Source: Bacillus_BD sp963708895 (GTDB lineage Bacteria > Bacillota > Bacilli > Bacillales > Cytobacillaceae). From it: 64,000 nt of DNA. Below, one piece after another: positions 19,197 to 28,147 of this stretch; position 1 is the first letter of the stretch; each line of letters begins with the position of its first letter. A program made the translations under genes and the position numbers. A model generated the notes under the pieces. That model ran no database searches. It saw only the letters and a program-made list of their open reading frames with translations, and was not told the origin of the DNA. The stretch spans positions 682,001 to 746,000 of the forward strand of contig CAVPUE010000002.1 of the NCBI GenBank assembly GCA_963708895.1, given 5' to 3'.

Positions 19197-19559
19197 ATGT
19201 CCATTGAATTAACAACTACATACGGGCAAATAGATATTTCAAATGAAGTGATCGCAATCATTGCAGGTGGAGCTGCCGTAGATTGTTATGGAATTGTTGG
19301 AATGGCATCTAAAAATCAAATCAAAGATGGGTTAACCGATATTTTAAGAAAAGATAATTTCACACGTGGTGTTATTGTTCGTCAAGAAGAGGACCTTGTA
19401 CATATTGATATGTATATCATTGTTAGTTACGGAACAAAGATTTCTGAGATTGCCCATAATGTCCAATCAAAAGTTAAATATACTTTGGACAAAACAGTTG
19501 GACTTGCCGTTGACACAGTAAATATATTCGTACAGGGTGTTCGTGTAACGAATCCGTGA
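19197..19559 (+). CDS. yloU: Asp23/Gls24 family protein YloU
   Basis: This 120-residue cytosolic protein belongs to the Asp23/alkaline-shock family (GGAAVDCYGIVGM, SYGTKISEIAHNVQSKV). Its biochemical function is not established. AAGGGGGAG precedes the ATG. It lies immediately upstream of fakA, the conserved yloU-yloV pair, and may share its transcript. Confidence 0.92.
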   Translation: MSIELTTTYGQIDISNEVIAIIAGGAAVDCYGIVGMASKNQIKDGLTDILRKDNFTRGVIVRQEEDLVHIDMYIIVSYGTKISEIAHNVQSKVKYTLDKTVGLAVDTVNIFVQGVRVTNP

Positions 19560-19576
19560 ATGAAGGAGGAAGAAAT

Positions 19577-21260
19577 GTGTCAATAACAGTATTGGACGGA
19601 AAGCGTTTTACTGAGATGGTCATTCAAGGAGCCAATCATTTATATGCTAACGCGAAATATGTGGATGCACTAAATGTTTTTCCAGTTCCAGATGGTGATA
19701 CGGGAACGAATATGAATTTATCAATGAGTTCTGGTGCAAAAGAAGTGAAGCAACAGAAGAATGAGCATATAGGCAAAGTAGGTTCTGCACTTTCAAAAGG
19801 ATTGTTAATGGGGGCTCGCGGAAATTCTGGAGTTATTCTTTCACAGTTGTTTCGTGGCTTTTCAAAAGCATTTGAAAAGAAAGAATTCATCAATAGTGTA
19901 GAATTTGCGCAGGCATTTCAATCAGGGGTTGAAACGGCTTATAAAGCGGTTATGAAACCTGTTGAAGGTACGATATTAACGGTGGCCAATGATTCAGCGA
20001 AAATAGCCCTACAAGCTGGCAGAAAAAAGTGATGATATCATTTATGTTATGGATAAAGTCGTAGAAGAAGCTAGGGCCTCTTTGGATCGAACACCAGAAC
20101 TACTGCCCGTTTTAAAGGAAGTTGGCGTAGTTGACAGTGGTGGTCAAGGACTTGTTTTTATTTATGAGGGTTTTCTCGCTGCGTTAAAAGGTGAAGCGTT
20201 ACCGGATTCCTCGAAGACGATTCCTTCAATGGAAGAACTTGTAAACGCAGAACATCATATGAGTGTCCAAGGCCATATGAATACAGAAGATATTATTTTT
20301 GGCTACTGTACAGAGTTTATGGTGAATTTAAAGGATAAAAAGCGTGCTAAAAAGTCATTTTCAGAGGAAAGCTTCCGGCAGGATTTGAGTCAATATGGAG
20401 ATTCCTTACTTGTCATTTCGGATGAAGAAGTGGTAAAAGTCCATATTCACTCAGAACAACCAGGTGAAGTACTTAATTATGGTCAACAATACGGTAGTCT
20501 TATTAACATGAAAATTGAAAATATGCGCCAACAACATACAAATATTGTTGGAGAATCTCATGCTGTGTTAACAGAGACGAAACCTTTACCACAAAAAGAA
20601 AAACAAGAATATGGGATTGTAACCGTATCCATGGGAAGCGGCATTGCAGAACTTTTTAAAAGTATTGGTGCTAACGCTGTGATTGAGGGCGGTCAAACGA
20701 TGAATCCAAGTATTGAAGATATCGTTAAAGCCATACAGGAAGTTCATGCCGAAAAGGTCATTATATTGCCAAATAATAAAAATATTGTGATGGCAGCCGA
20801 ACAAGCAGCTGAAATTAGTGGTGAGGATGTTGTGGTTGTCCCATCGAAAACAGTCCCACAAGGAATGGCTGCTTTGCTTGCGTTTAATCCAAGTGCTGAT
20901 TCGCAAACAAATAAGAAAAATATGACCGCTTCTTTTGAACATGTTAAAACGGGTCAAATCACTTTTGCGATTCGTGATACGACAATAGATGGTTTAGCTA
21001 TTGAAAAAGATGATTTTATGGGAATTTTAGATGGTAAAATCATTGTGAAAAATAAGGATAAAAGAGTTACCGCTAATGAACTTATTAAGAGTATGATTGA
21101 TGAAGATTCAGAAATTGTTACGATCCTTAAAGGCGTTGATGCAACAGATGAAGAAACACAGGCGCTTGTTGCTTTAATAGAAGATCAATTTAAGGATGTA
21201 GAAGTAGAGGTTCATAACGGGAACCAACCTTTATATCCATTTATTATTTCTGTAGAGTAA
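19577..21260 (+). pseudogene. fakA: Fatty acid kinase ATP-binding subunit FakA (YloV), one frameshift
   Basis: FakA phosphorylates fatty acids carried by FakB, feeding exogenous fatty acids into phospholipid synthesis. The N-terminal DhaL-type kinase domain has DALNVFPVPDGDTGTNMN, and GARGNSGVILSQLFRGF follows. The GTG start at 19577 lies 7-8 nt after GGAGGA. The frame breaks near 20021: an extra G in GCTGGCAGA leads to a stop at 20032, and removing it restores AAEKSDDIIYVMDK and 560 residues in all (B. subtilis YloV has 553). The C-terminal FakB-binding half is intact. A sequence error is likely. Confidence 0.9.
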
Positions 21261-21357
21261 GAGCTAATCCTTTCTGTGGAAATTGAGATGAGGAGGGTTG
21301 GCGGCAGTATGTGAAAAGTCTATTCTTAAAAATGATCTTTCATAGCTGTCATATGAA
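21261..21357 (+). other. Intergenic segment where sdaAB-sdaAA would be expected
   Basis: In B. subtilis sdaAB and sdaAA (L-serine dehydratase) lie between yloV and recG. Here only 97 bp remain. It holds a strong ribosome binding site (GAGGAGGG, 21291-21298) followed by a short reading frame, GTG 21311 to TGA 21361, of 16 codons with no recognisable similarity. It may be a deletion remnant or a leader peptide; neither is shown. Confidence 0.4.
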
Positions 21358-23408
21358 GTGACTAATTTATTAAATCAATCTGTTACCGAGATAAAAGGAA
21401 TTGGTGAGGAAACGGCTCAAAGTTTAGCGGAGATGAATATTAGATAGCATTCGAAATTTATTATTTCATTTACCGTTTCGCTATGAGGATTATCGTCTTC
21501 GTGATTTGGCTGAAGTGAAGCATGATGAAAAGATTACGGTCGAAGGGAAGGTTCATAGTGAGCCTTCTCTTACCTATTATGGGCGAAAACGATCAAGATT
21601 AACAGTGCGTATCCTTGTAGATCGTTATTTAGTCCAAGTCGTTTTATTTAATCAACCCTATTTAAAGAAAAAAATATTGATCAATGAGAATATTACGGTC
21701 TCAGGAAAATGGGATAGCCATAGGCAAGCAATTACGGCCAATGAAATTAAAATAGGTTCATCAGACTAATACGAAAGATTTTGAGCCGATCTATGCCATT
21801 AAAGGAAACATAACCGTCAAGGCAATTAGAAGATATATCTATTTAGCTCTATCACAATTTGGTGAACATATTGAGGAAACGTTGCCGAATTCATTAAGAA
21901 AAAAATATAAATTGATTAACAAAAAAGATGCAATCAGAGCGATGCATTATCCTAATGATGAGCAAGAATTAAAACAAGCACGAAGGCGTTTAGTGTATGA
22001 GGAATTTCTTCTTTTTCAATTAAAAATGCAAATGTTAAGGAAAATCGAAAGGGAAAACTCAAATGGGATTTCACAGGAATTCTCTTTAGAAAAGGTTCAT
22101 AAATTTATTGATTCTTTCCCATTTCCATTAACAAATGCACAATCCCGAGTCGTCAATGAGATTCTTACTGATTTGGAGAGTCCATTTAGAATGAATCGTC
22201 TATTGCAAGGGGATGTTGGATCCGGTAAAACAGCGGTTGCTGCCATTGCGCTATTTGCTTCTGTTACAGCTGGATTTCAAGGAGCTTTAATGGTTCCAAC
22301 TGAAATTTTGGCTGAGCAACATGTAGAATCATTAAAGCATTTATTTGACCCTGTTGGGATTAACTGTGAGTTATTAACAAGTTCAATCAAAGGGAAACGT
22401 CGTAGAGAGATTCTTTCGAGACTAAAGGACGGAGACATTCAAATTTTGATTGGTACTCATGCTTTAATTCAAGATGAAGTCGAATTCAATCGTCTTGGAT
22501 TAGTGATTACGGATGAGCAGCATCGTTTTGGTGTTGAACAGCGTCGTGTTCTTCGCGAAAAAGGAGAAAGTCCAGATGTCTTGTTTATGACAGCGACTCC
22601 GATTCCTAGAACACTTGCGATTACTGTTTTTGGTGAAATGGATGTCTCGATTATTGATGAAATGCCAGCGGGAAGAAAATTAATTGAAACTTATTGGGTA
22701 AAACCCGATATGATGGATCGAGTTCTGGGATTTATGAACAAGGAATTACAAAAAGGTCGTCAAGTATACGTGATCTGTCCTTTAATTGAAGAATCAGACA
22801 AGCTTGATGTCCAAAATGCGATTGATGTTCATAGTTCATTGGTTCATTATTTTCAAAACCGCTTTAAAGTGGGCCTGATGCATGGTCGATTACCAGCAGA
22901 TGAAAAAGATGAGGTCATGAAGGCGTTTAGTGAAAATAACTATCATGTGTTGGTTTCCACTACGGTCGTTGAAGTAGGAGTGAATGTACCGAATGCAACG
23001 CTGATGGTGATTTATGATGCAGAACGCTTTGGGTTATCACAGCTGCACCAATTAAGAGGACGAGTTGGTCGTGGAAGTGAACAGTCTTATTGTATCTTAC
23101 TTGCAGAACCAAAATCTGAAACAGGCAAAGAAAGAATGAAGATCATGACAGAAACGAATGATGGATTTGTCTTAAGTGAGAAGGATTTAGAGCTGCGTGG
23201 ACCAGGTGATTTCTTTGGAAAAAAACAAAGTGGTTTACCAGAATTTAAGGTGGCGGATATGGTTCATGATTTTGCAGCGCTAGAAACAGCTAGGGCAGAT
23301 GCTGCTATTTTAGTAGATTCCACTTATTTCTGGAATGCGGAAGAATATGCCCCTTTACGAAATTATTTAGCACAAACAGGCATCCTTGAAGGGGAAAAAT
23401 TAGATTAA
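21358..23408 (+). pseudogene. recG: ATP-dependent DNA helicase RecG, two frameshifts
   Basis: RecG remodels stalled forks and branch-migrates Holliday junctions. Translation from GTG 21358 gives VTNLLNQSVTEIKGIGEE. An extra base near 21442 leads to a stop at 21447; the wedge domain follows in another frame (FRYEDYRLRDLAEVKHDEK). A second extra base near 21767 gives a stop at 21769. The helicase part is intact from there: LLQGDVGSGKTAVAAI (Walker A), ITDEQHRFG, FMTATPIPRTLA, QLRGRVGRG. Corrected length is 682 residues, the same as B. subtilis RecG. No good ribosome binding site precedes the GTG. Confidence 0.88.
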
Positions 23409-23419
23409 TGTATATGCTT

Positions 23420-23474
23420 ATAAAGCAGATTTGCTATGAACGGATTCTTTTCTTTCTTGCAATCTGCTTTTCTT
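23420..23474 (+). terminator. Probable terminator after recG
   Basis: AAAGCAGATTTGC pairs with GCAATCTGCTTT (one bulge) across a loop of about 26 nt and ends in TTTTCTT. It separates recG from the FapR-controlled lipid genes. Confidence 0.6.
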
Positions 23475-23487
23475 AATTATATACTAC

Positions 23488-23507
23488 TTTTAGTACCTAG
23501 TCATAGT
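23488..23507 (+). promoter_or_regulatory. FapR operator upstream of fapR-plsX-fabD-fabG
   Basis: TTTTAGTACCTAGTCATAG resembles the known FapR box (TTAGTACCTGGTACTAAT-like), with the left half well conserved. It lies about 20 nt before the fapR start, so FapR would repress its own operon and be released by malonyl-CoA. A site at this position is established in B. subtilis; occupancy here is inferred. Confidence 0.7.
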
Positions 23508-23527
23508 ATCACGGATGGTGTCTAAAA

Positions 23528-24091
23528 ATGAAAATGAATAAACGGGAAAGACAAATACATTTACAGGAAACAATAAAAGAAAATCCATTTGTTACCGATG
23601 AAGAATTGGCGGAACAATTTTCTGTTAGTGTTCAAACAATTCGTTTAGATCGTTTAGAGTTATCGATACCTGAACTGAGAGAACGAATTAAGCATGTAGC
23701 AGAAACAAAGTTTGACGAGGCAGTTCGCTCCCTTCCTATTGACGAGGTGATAGGGGAAATTATCGATATTGAGCTGGATAAAACAGCTATTTCGATATTT
23801 GATGTTAAACATGAACATGTTTTTAAACGCAACCAAATCACACGAGGTCACCATTTATTTGCACAAGCGAATTCTTTAGCTGTCGCACTTATTGATGATG
23901 AACTTGCCTTAACTAGAAAGGCAAATATTCATTTTATTCAATCTGTTAAAGAAAATCAACGTGTTGTTGCAAAAGCAAAAGTGGCAAAAATAAATCATGA
24001 AACAGGTCGGACGCTTGTAGAAGTCAATAGCTATGTTAATAAAGAACTGGTTTTTAAAGGTGAATTTGATATGTATCGCACAGGGAAATAA
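23528..24091 (+). CDS. fapR: Fatty acid and phospholipid synthesis repressor FapR
   Basis: FapR represses lipid synthesis genes and is released by malonyl-CoA. The 187-residue protein has an N-terminal DeoR-like HTH (about 10-60; DEELAEQFSVSVQTIRLDRL) and a C-terminal hot-dog domain (about 80-187; HHLFAQANSLAVALIDDELA) that binds the ligand. MKMNKRERQ aligns with the start of the B. subtilis protein. It heads the fapR-plsX-fabD-fabG operon behind its own operator. Confidence 0.95.
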   Translation: MKMNKRERQIHLQETIKENPFVTDEELAEQFSVSVQTIRLDRLELSIPELRERIKHVAETKFDEAVRSLPIDEVIGEIIDIELDKTAISIFDVKHEHVFKRNQITRGHHLFAQANSLAVALIDDELALTRKANIHFIQSVKENQRVVAKAKVAKINHETGRTLVEVNSYVNKELVFKGEFDMYRTGK

Positions 24092-24144
24092 TGATAAATC
24101 ATTTTAATCACTACATATAAGATAAGCATGGATGAGGAAAAGGA

Positions 24145-25149
24145 GTGGCCGTTACAATCATGAAAATCGCAATGGATGCAATGGGTGGAGATCATGCACC
24201 AAAAGAGATCGTATTCGGGGCAGTGAAGGCGATTCAGTCTTTTCCTGATTTAAAGATTGTCCTTGTAGGGGATGAAACAAAAATAAAAGAATACCTTCAG
24301 GATACAGATCGAATTGAAATTATACATACAGATGAAGTAATCCTTGGAACAGATGAGCCTGTAAGAGCAGTACGGAGAAAGAAAAATGCATCGATGGTTC
24401 TGACGGCTAAAGAGGTAAGTGAAGGAAGAGCAGATGCATGTATTTCAGCAGGAAATACAGGTGCCTTAATGGCTGCTGGCTTATTTATCATTGGTAGAAT
24501 TAAAGGGATTGAAAGACCTGCATTAACTCCAACACTCCCGACTATTAATGGAGAAGGATTTGTCTTATTGGATGTAGGGGCAAATGCTGATGCAAAGCCA
24601 GAACATCTTGTACAGTATGCCTTAATGGGTTCCATTTATAGTGAAAAAGTAAGAGGGATTCAAAAACCAAGAGTAGGTTTGTTAAATATTGGTACAGAAG
24701 AAAAAAAGGGAAACGAACTGACAAAACATAGTTACGACTTATTGAAAGCTGAGGACATTCACTTCATTGGAAATGTTGAGGCCCGTGATCTTCTTAACGG
24801 AGTGGCAGATGTTGTAATCACAGACGGGTTTACAGGGAATATGGTGTTAAAAACGATAGAAGGTACGGCAATTTCTATTATGAAAATGTTAAAAACCTCT
24901 TTAATGTCTAGCGTGAAGAGTAAATTAGCGGCCGCTGTTTTAAAGCCTAATCTATATGAATTAAAATCGAAAATGGATTACTCCGAATATGGTGGTGCAG
25001 GTCTTTTTGGTTTAAAAGCTCCTGTCATTAAGGCACATGGTTCATCAGATGCCAATGCCATATTTAATGCGATCAGACAAGCGAAAGACATGGTTGAACA
25101 TGGTGTTACAGAAAAAATTCAAGAAGCAGCTGCACGTAATAATCAATAA
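24145..25149 (+). CDS. plsX: Phosphate acyltransferase PlsX
   Basis: PlsX converts acyl-ACP to acyl-phosphate, the donor for PlsY in phosphatidic acid synthesis, and associates with the membrane. The protein has KIAMDAMGGDHAPKE, SAGNTGALMAAGLF, DVGANADAKPEHLVQYA and SEYGGAGLFGLKAPVIKAHG. The start is ambiguous: GTG 24145 has GAGG 7 nt upstream, while ATG 24160 matches the usual family start (MKIAMDAMGG) but lies 14 nt after AAGGAG. 334 or 329 residues. Confidence 0.95.
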   Translation: MAVTIMKIAMDAMGGDHAPKEIVFGAVKAIQSFPDLKIVLVGDETKIKEYLQDTDRIEIIHTDEVILGTDEPVRAVRRKKNASMVLTAKEVSEGRADACISAGNTGALMAAGLFIIGRIKGIERPALTPTLPTINGEGFVLLDVGANADAKPEHLVQYALMGSIYSEKVRGIQKPRVGLLNIGTEEKKGNELTKHSYDLLKAEDIHFIGNVEARDLLNGVADVVITDGFTGNMVLKTIEGTAISIMKMLKTSLMSSVKSKLAAAVLKPNLYELKSKMDYSEYGGAGLFGLKAPVIKAHGSSDANAIFNAIRQAKDMVEHGVTEKIQEAAARNNQ

Positions 25150-25182
25150 ACTTATTTAAATAGGAATAGTAGGAGGAGAAAA

Positions 25183-26129
25183 ATGGGTAAAATAGCTTTT
25201 ATTTTTCCTGGACAAGGTTCACAAACAGTTGGGATGGGAAAAAATCTTGCCGATATCTATCAACCTTCGGGCCAGTACTTTGAAAGTGCTGATGCAAGAT
25301 TAGGATACCCTCTTTCTAAACTCATTTTTGAAGGTCCACAGGAAGAGTTAACATGACAACGAATGCACAACCAGCTCTACTAACAACGAGTATAGCGATT
25401 CTTGAACATTTTAAGCAGGCAGGAATCACTCCAGATTATGTGGCAGGACACAGTCTCGGGGAATACACGGCTTTAGTTGCTGCAGGTGCAATTTCTTTTG
25501 AAGAAGGAGTATACGCAGTACGTAAAAGAGGAGAATTTATGGAAAGTGCTGTACCAAATGGTGAAGGTACAATGGCTGCAGTACTTGGTCTTGATCGTGA
25601 AAAATTGGCGGAAGTAACCAATGAAATAACAGCAGCTGGACATCCTGTTGGGTTAGCTAATATTAATTGTCCAGGACAAATTGTGATTTCAGGTACTGTT
25701 AAAGGGATTGAATTAGCAGGAACGAAAGCGAAAGAAGCGGGTGCCAAGCGAGTTCTTCCTTTAGAAGTCAGTGGTCCATTTCATTCAGAACTAATGAAGC
25801 CAGCAGCTGAAAAATTGAGGGAAGTACTTGATTCCATTACCATTAAGGGAGCACAAGTCCCTGTTATTGCGAATGTCACAGCCAATGAAATGACAGAAGC
25901 AGCGGATATAAAAGAAAAGTTAATACAACAACTCTATTCACCGGTTCAATGGGAAAAAACGGTGCAACATTTGATTGACTTAGGTGTAGATACATTTATC
26001 GAAATGGGTCCAGGAAAGGTATTATCAGGGCTTGTGAAGAAAGTAAGTAGAGCCGTTACAACTTATGCTGTTTCTGATGCGGATACAAGTCAACAAGTCA
26101 TGGAAACTTTAAAGGAGGGGAAAGTATGA
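25183..26129 (+). pseudogene. fabD: Malonyl CoA-ACP transacylase FabD, one frameshift
   Basis: FabD loads malonate onto acyl carrier protein and is normally essential. The start (MGKIAFIFPGQGSQ) follows AGGAGGAG at 25171-25178. A missing base near 25352, after EEL, gives a stop (TGA 25354-25356); restoring one base yields LTTNAQPALLTTSIAI in continuous frame and 315 residues, the family length. The catalytic Ser is in AGHSLGEYTALVA and the His in GPFHSELMKPA. Because the downstream fabG and acpP are intact and FabD is needed for growth, a sequencing error is by far the best reading. Confidence 0.9.
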
Positions 26130-26869
26130 AACTGATCGGGAAAAAGGCATTAGTAACCGGTGCATCAAGGGGAATTGGTCGTGAAATTGCACTCGAGTTA
26201 GCGAGACAAGGAGCAGACGTTGCTATCAATTTTTCTGGCAGTGAGGCTAAAGCAAATGAGGTCGTTGATGAAGTCAAAGCTTTAGGAAGAGAGGCCTTTG
26301 CGATTCAATGTGATGTTTCAAGTAGTGAGTCTGTGTCGAATATGGTAAAAGAAACAATCCAGCATTTTGGTCGACTGGATATTCTCGTCAATAATGCAGG
26401 AATTACAAGAGATAATCTTCTGATGCGTATGAAGGAGAATGAATGGGATGACGTGATCAACACCAATTTAAAAGGCGTCTTCCTTTGTACAAAAGCGGTA
26501 ACAAGACAAATGATGAAACAAAGAAGTGGCCGTATTATTAATATTGCTTCCGTTGTGGGAGTGAGTGGAAATCCTGGGCAAGCGAACTATGTAGCAGCAA
26601 AAGCAGGTGTAATCGGATTAACGAAAACAAGTGCAAAAGAGCTAGCCTCAAGAGGAATTACGGTCAATGCGGTTGCTCCTGGATTTATTACAACTGAAAT
26701 GACAGACGCATTGTCAAAAGAGATTCAAGAGGAAATGCTAAAAATGATTCCATTAGCTCAATTTGGAGAACCAAAAGATATCGCTAATACCGTTGTCTTT
26801 TTAGCATCTGATGATAGCAAATATATTACAGGACAAACCATTCATGTAAATGGTGGTATGGTCATGTAA
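26126..26869 (+). CDS. fabG: 3-oxoacyl-[acyl-carrier-protein] reductase FabG
   Basis: FabG is the NADPH-dependent first reductase of the fatty acid elongation cycle. This 247-residue short-chain dehydrogenase has TGASRGIGREIA (cofactor), NNAGITRDNLLMRM, IASVVG (catalytic Ser) and YVAAKAG (Tyr and Lys). It overlaps fabD by ATGA and is preceded by AGGAGGGG in the fabD end, consistent with the fapR operon. Confidence 0.97.
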   Translation: MKLIGKKALVTGASRGIGREIALELARQGADVAINFSGSEAKANEVVDEVKALGREAFAIQCDVSSSESVSNMVKETIQHFGRLDILVNNAGITRDNLLMRMKENEWDDVINTNLKGVFLCTKAVTRQMMKQRSGRIINIASVVGVSGNPGQANYVAAKAGVIGLTKTSAKELASRGITVNAVAPGFITTEMTDALSKEIQEEMLKMIPLAQFGEPKDIANTVVFLASDDSKYITGQTIHVNGGMVM

Positions 26870-26875
26870 AAAGTG

Positions 26876-26905
26876 TTTCACTTTTATTAAGAAATCCTCT
26901 ATAAT
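26876..26905 (+). promoter_or_regulatory. Promoter candidate for acpP
   Basis: A perfect TATAAT at 26900-26905 is preceded, after 18 nt, by TTTCAC. It lies 24 nt before the acpP ATG and just after the fabG stop, so acpP probably has its own sigma-A promoter. Confidence 0.6.
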
Positions 26906-26929
26906 GACCTGAGGGGAGGTGAACAAACA

Positions 26930-27163
26930 ATGGCAGAAGTTTTAGAACGTGTTACAAAAATCATTGTAGACCGTCTAGGTGTTGAAGAATCTGAAGTGAA
27001 ATTAGAAGCATCATTTAAAGATGATCTTGGTGCAGATTCCCTAGATGTAGTTGAACTTGTTATGGAACTTGAAGATGAATTCGATACGGAAATCTCTGAC
27101 GATGATGCTGAAAAGATCGCAACAGTCGGTGATGCTGTAACTTACATACAAGCAAAACTATAA
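26930..27163 (+). CDS. acpP: Acyl carrier protein
   Basis: ACP carries growing acyl chains on a phosphopantetheine arm. The 77-residue acidic protein has LGADSLDVVELVMELEDEF, in which the Ser of DSLD is the phosphopantetheine site. A strong ribosome binding site (GGGGAGGTG) precedes the ATG. It is followed by a terminator, so it can be made at high level independently of rnc. B. subtilis name acpA. Confidence 0.97.
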   Translation: MAEVLERVTKIIVDRLGVEESEVKLEASFKDDLGADSLDVVELVMELEDEFDTEISDDDAEKIATVGDAVTYIQAKL

Positions 27164-27179
27164 TCTTAGAATGTACGAA

Positions 27180-27207
27180 AAAGCTCCGTTTTTTACGGGG
27201 CTTTCTT
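27180..27207 (+). terminator. Terminator after acpP
   Basis: AAAGCTCCG pairs with CGGGGCTTT (one G-U) around a T-rich loop and is followed by TCTTC. It lies 16 nt after the acpP stop. Confidence 0.65.
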
Positions 27208-27370
27208 CAATATATAGCCGTAAATAGAAAAGTAGAAGTAATGAAATAAAACACCAGTCTCGGGGGACAATCTCATTATCAACCTTTTTCTAGAAAGTTG
27301 TTTTGCGTTTTGATCACATATTACGTAAACTTTTAGAAGAGGTTATTTAAATTTAAAGGTGGAATTTTAC

Positions 27371-28135
27371 ATGCGTCGGAACGGAAAAGAGAAAAAAACA
27401 ACACACACCTATGATAAACAATTTGCGGAATTTCAGGAAAATAATGGGATTCATTTTGCTGATAGTAAGCTTTTAAAACAAGCATTTACTCATTCATCCT
27501 ACGTAAATGAACATAGGCGCAAACCCTATGAGGATAATGAAAGACTTGAGTTTCTAGGGGATGCAGTACTCGAACTAACGGTATCTAAATTTTTATATTT
27601 AAAATATCCGATGATGAGTGAAGGTGAATTAACAAAATTAAGGGCTGCGATTGTATGTGAGCCATCACTCGTTGCCTTTGCTAATGAATTGAACTTTGGT
27701 AAATATATCTTACTGGGGAAGGGCGAGGAGTTAACAGGAGGAAGAACAAGACCAGCTCTATTAGCAGATGTATTTGAAGCGTTTATCGGAGCTCTCTTTT
27801 TAGATAAAGGAATTGAAACCGTCTATACGTTTTTGGAGAAAAATGTTTTTCCAAAAGTAGATTCAGGGAATTTCTCTTATGTAATGGATTTTAAAAGTCA
27901 GTTGCAAGAATCGGTACAGCGCGATAATGCAGGACCATTAGAATATAAAATATTGATGGAGAAAGGACCTGCACACTGTAGAGAATTTGTATCTGTTGTA
28001 TTATTAAATGGAATCGAAATTGGTACAGGCTCAGGGCGTTCTAAAAAAGCTGCTGAACAACATGCCGCACAAATGGCATTGGAGAAGCTCAAAAGCCATC
28101 TTCATGAACCAGTGTCAGACACACGTCCAGAGTAG
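27371..28135 (+). CDS. rnc: Ribonuclease III
   Basis: RNase III cuts double-stranded RNA, including rRNA precursors and scRNA. The 254-residue protein has the catalytic signature NERLEFLGDAVLEL (about 57-70), a second acidic cluster in LADVFEAFIGALFLD and a C-terminal dsRNA-binding domain (DFKSQLQESVQ, SKKAAEQHAAQMALEKL). Start 27371 is chosen because AAAGGTGGA lies 7 nt upstream; an in-frame GTG at 27359 overlaps that site. It precedes smc by 12 bp, the conserved rnc-smc-ftsY order. Confidence 0.96.
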   Translation: MRRNGKEKKTTHTYDKQFAEFQENNGIHFADSKLLKQAFTHSSYVNEHRRKPYEDNERLEFLGDAVLELTVSKFLYLKYPMMSEGELTKLRAAIVCEPSLVAFANELNFGKYILLGKGEELTGGRTRPALLADVFEAFIGALFLDKGIETVYTFLEKNVFPKVDSGNFSYVMDFKSQLQESVQRDNAGPLEYKILMEKGPAHCREFVSVVLLNGIEIGTGSGRSKKAAEQHAAQMALEKLKSHLHEPVSDTRPE

Positions 28136-28147
28136 GGAGGAAATAGA

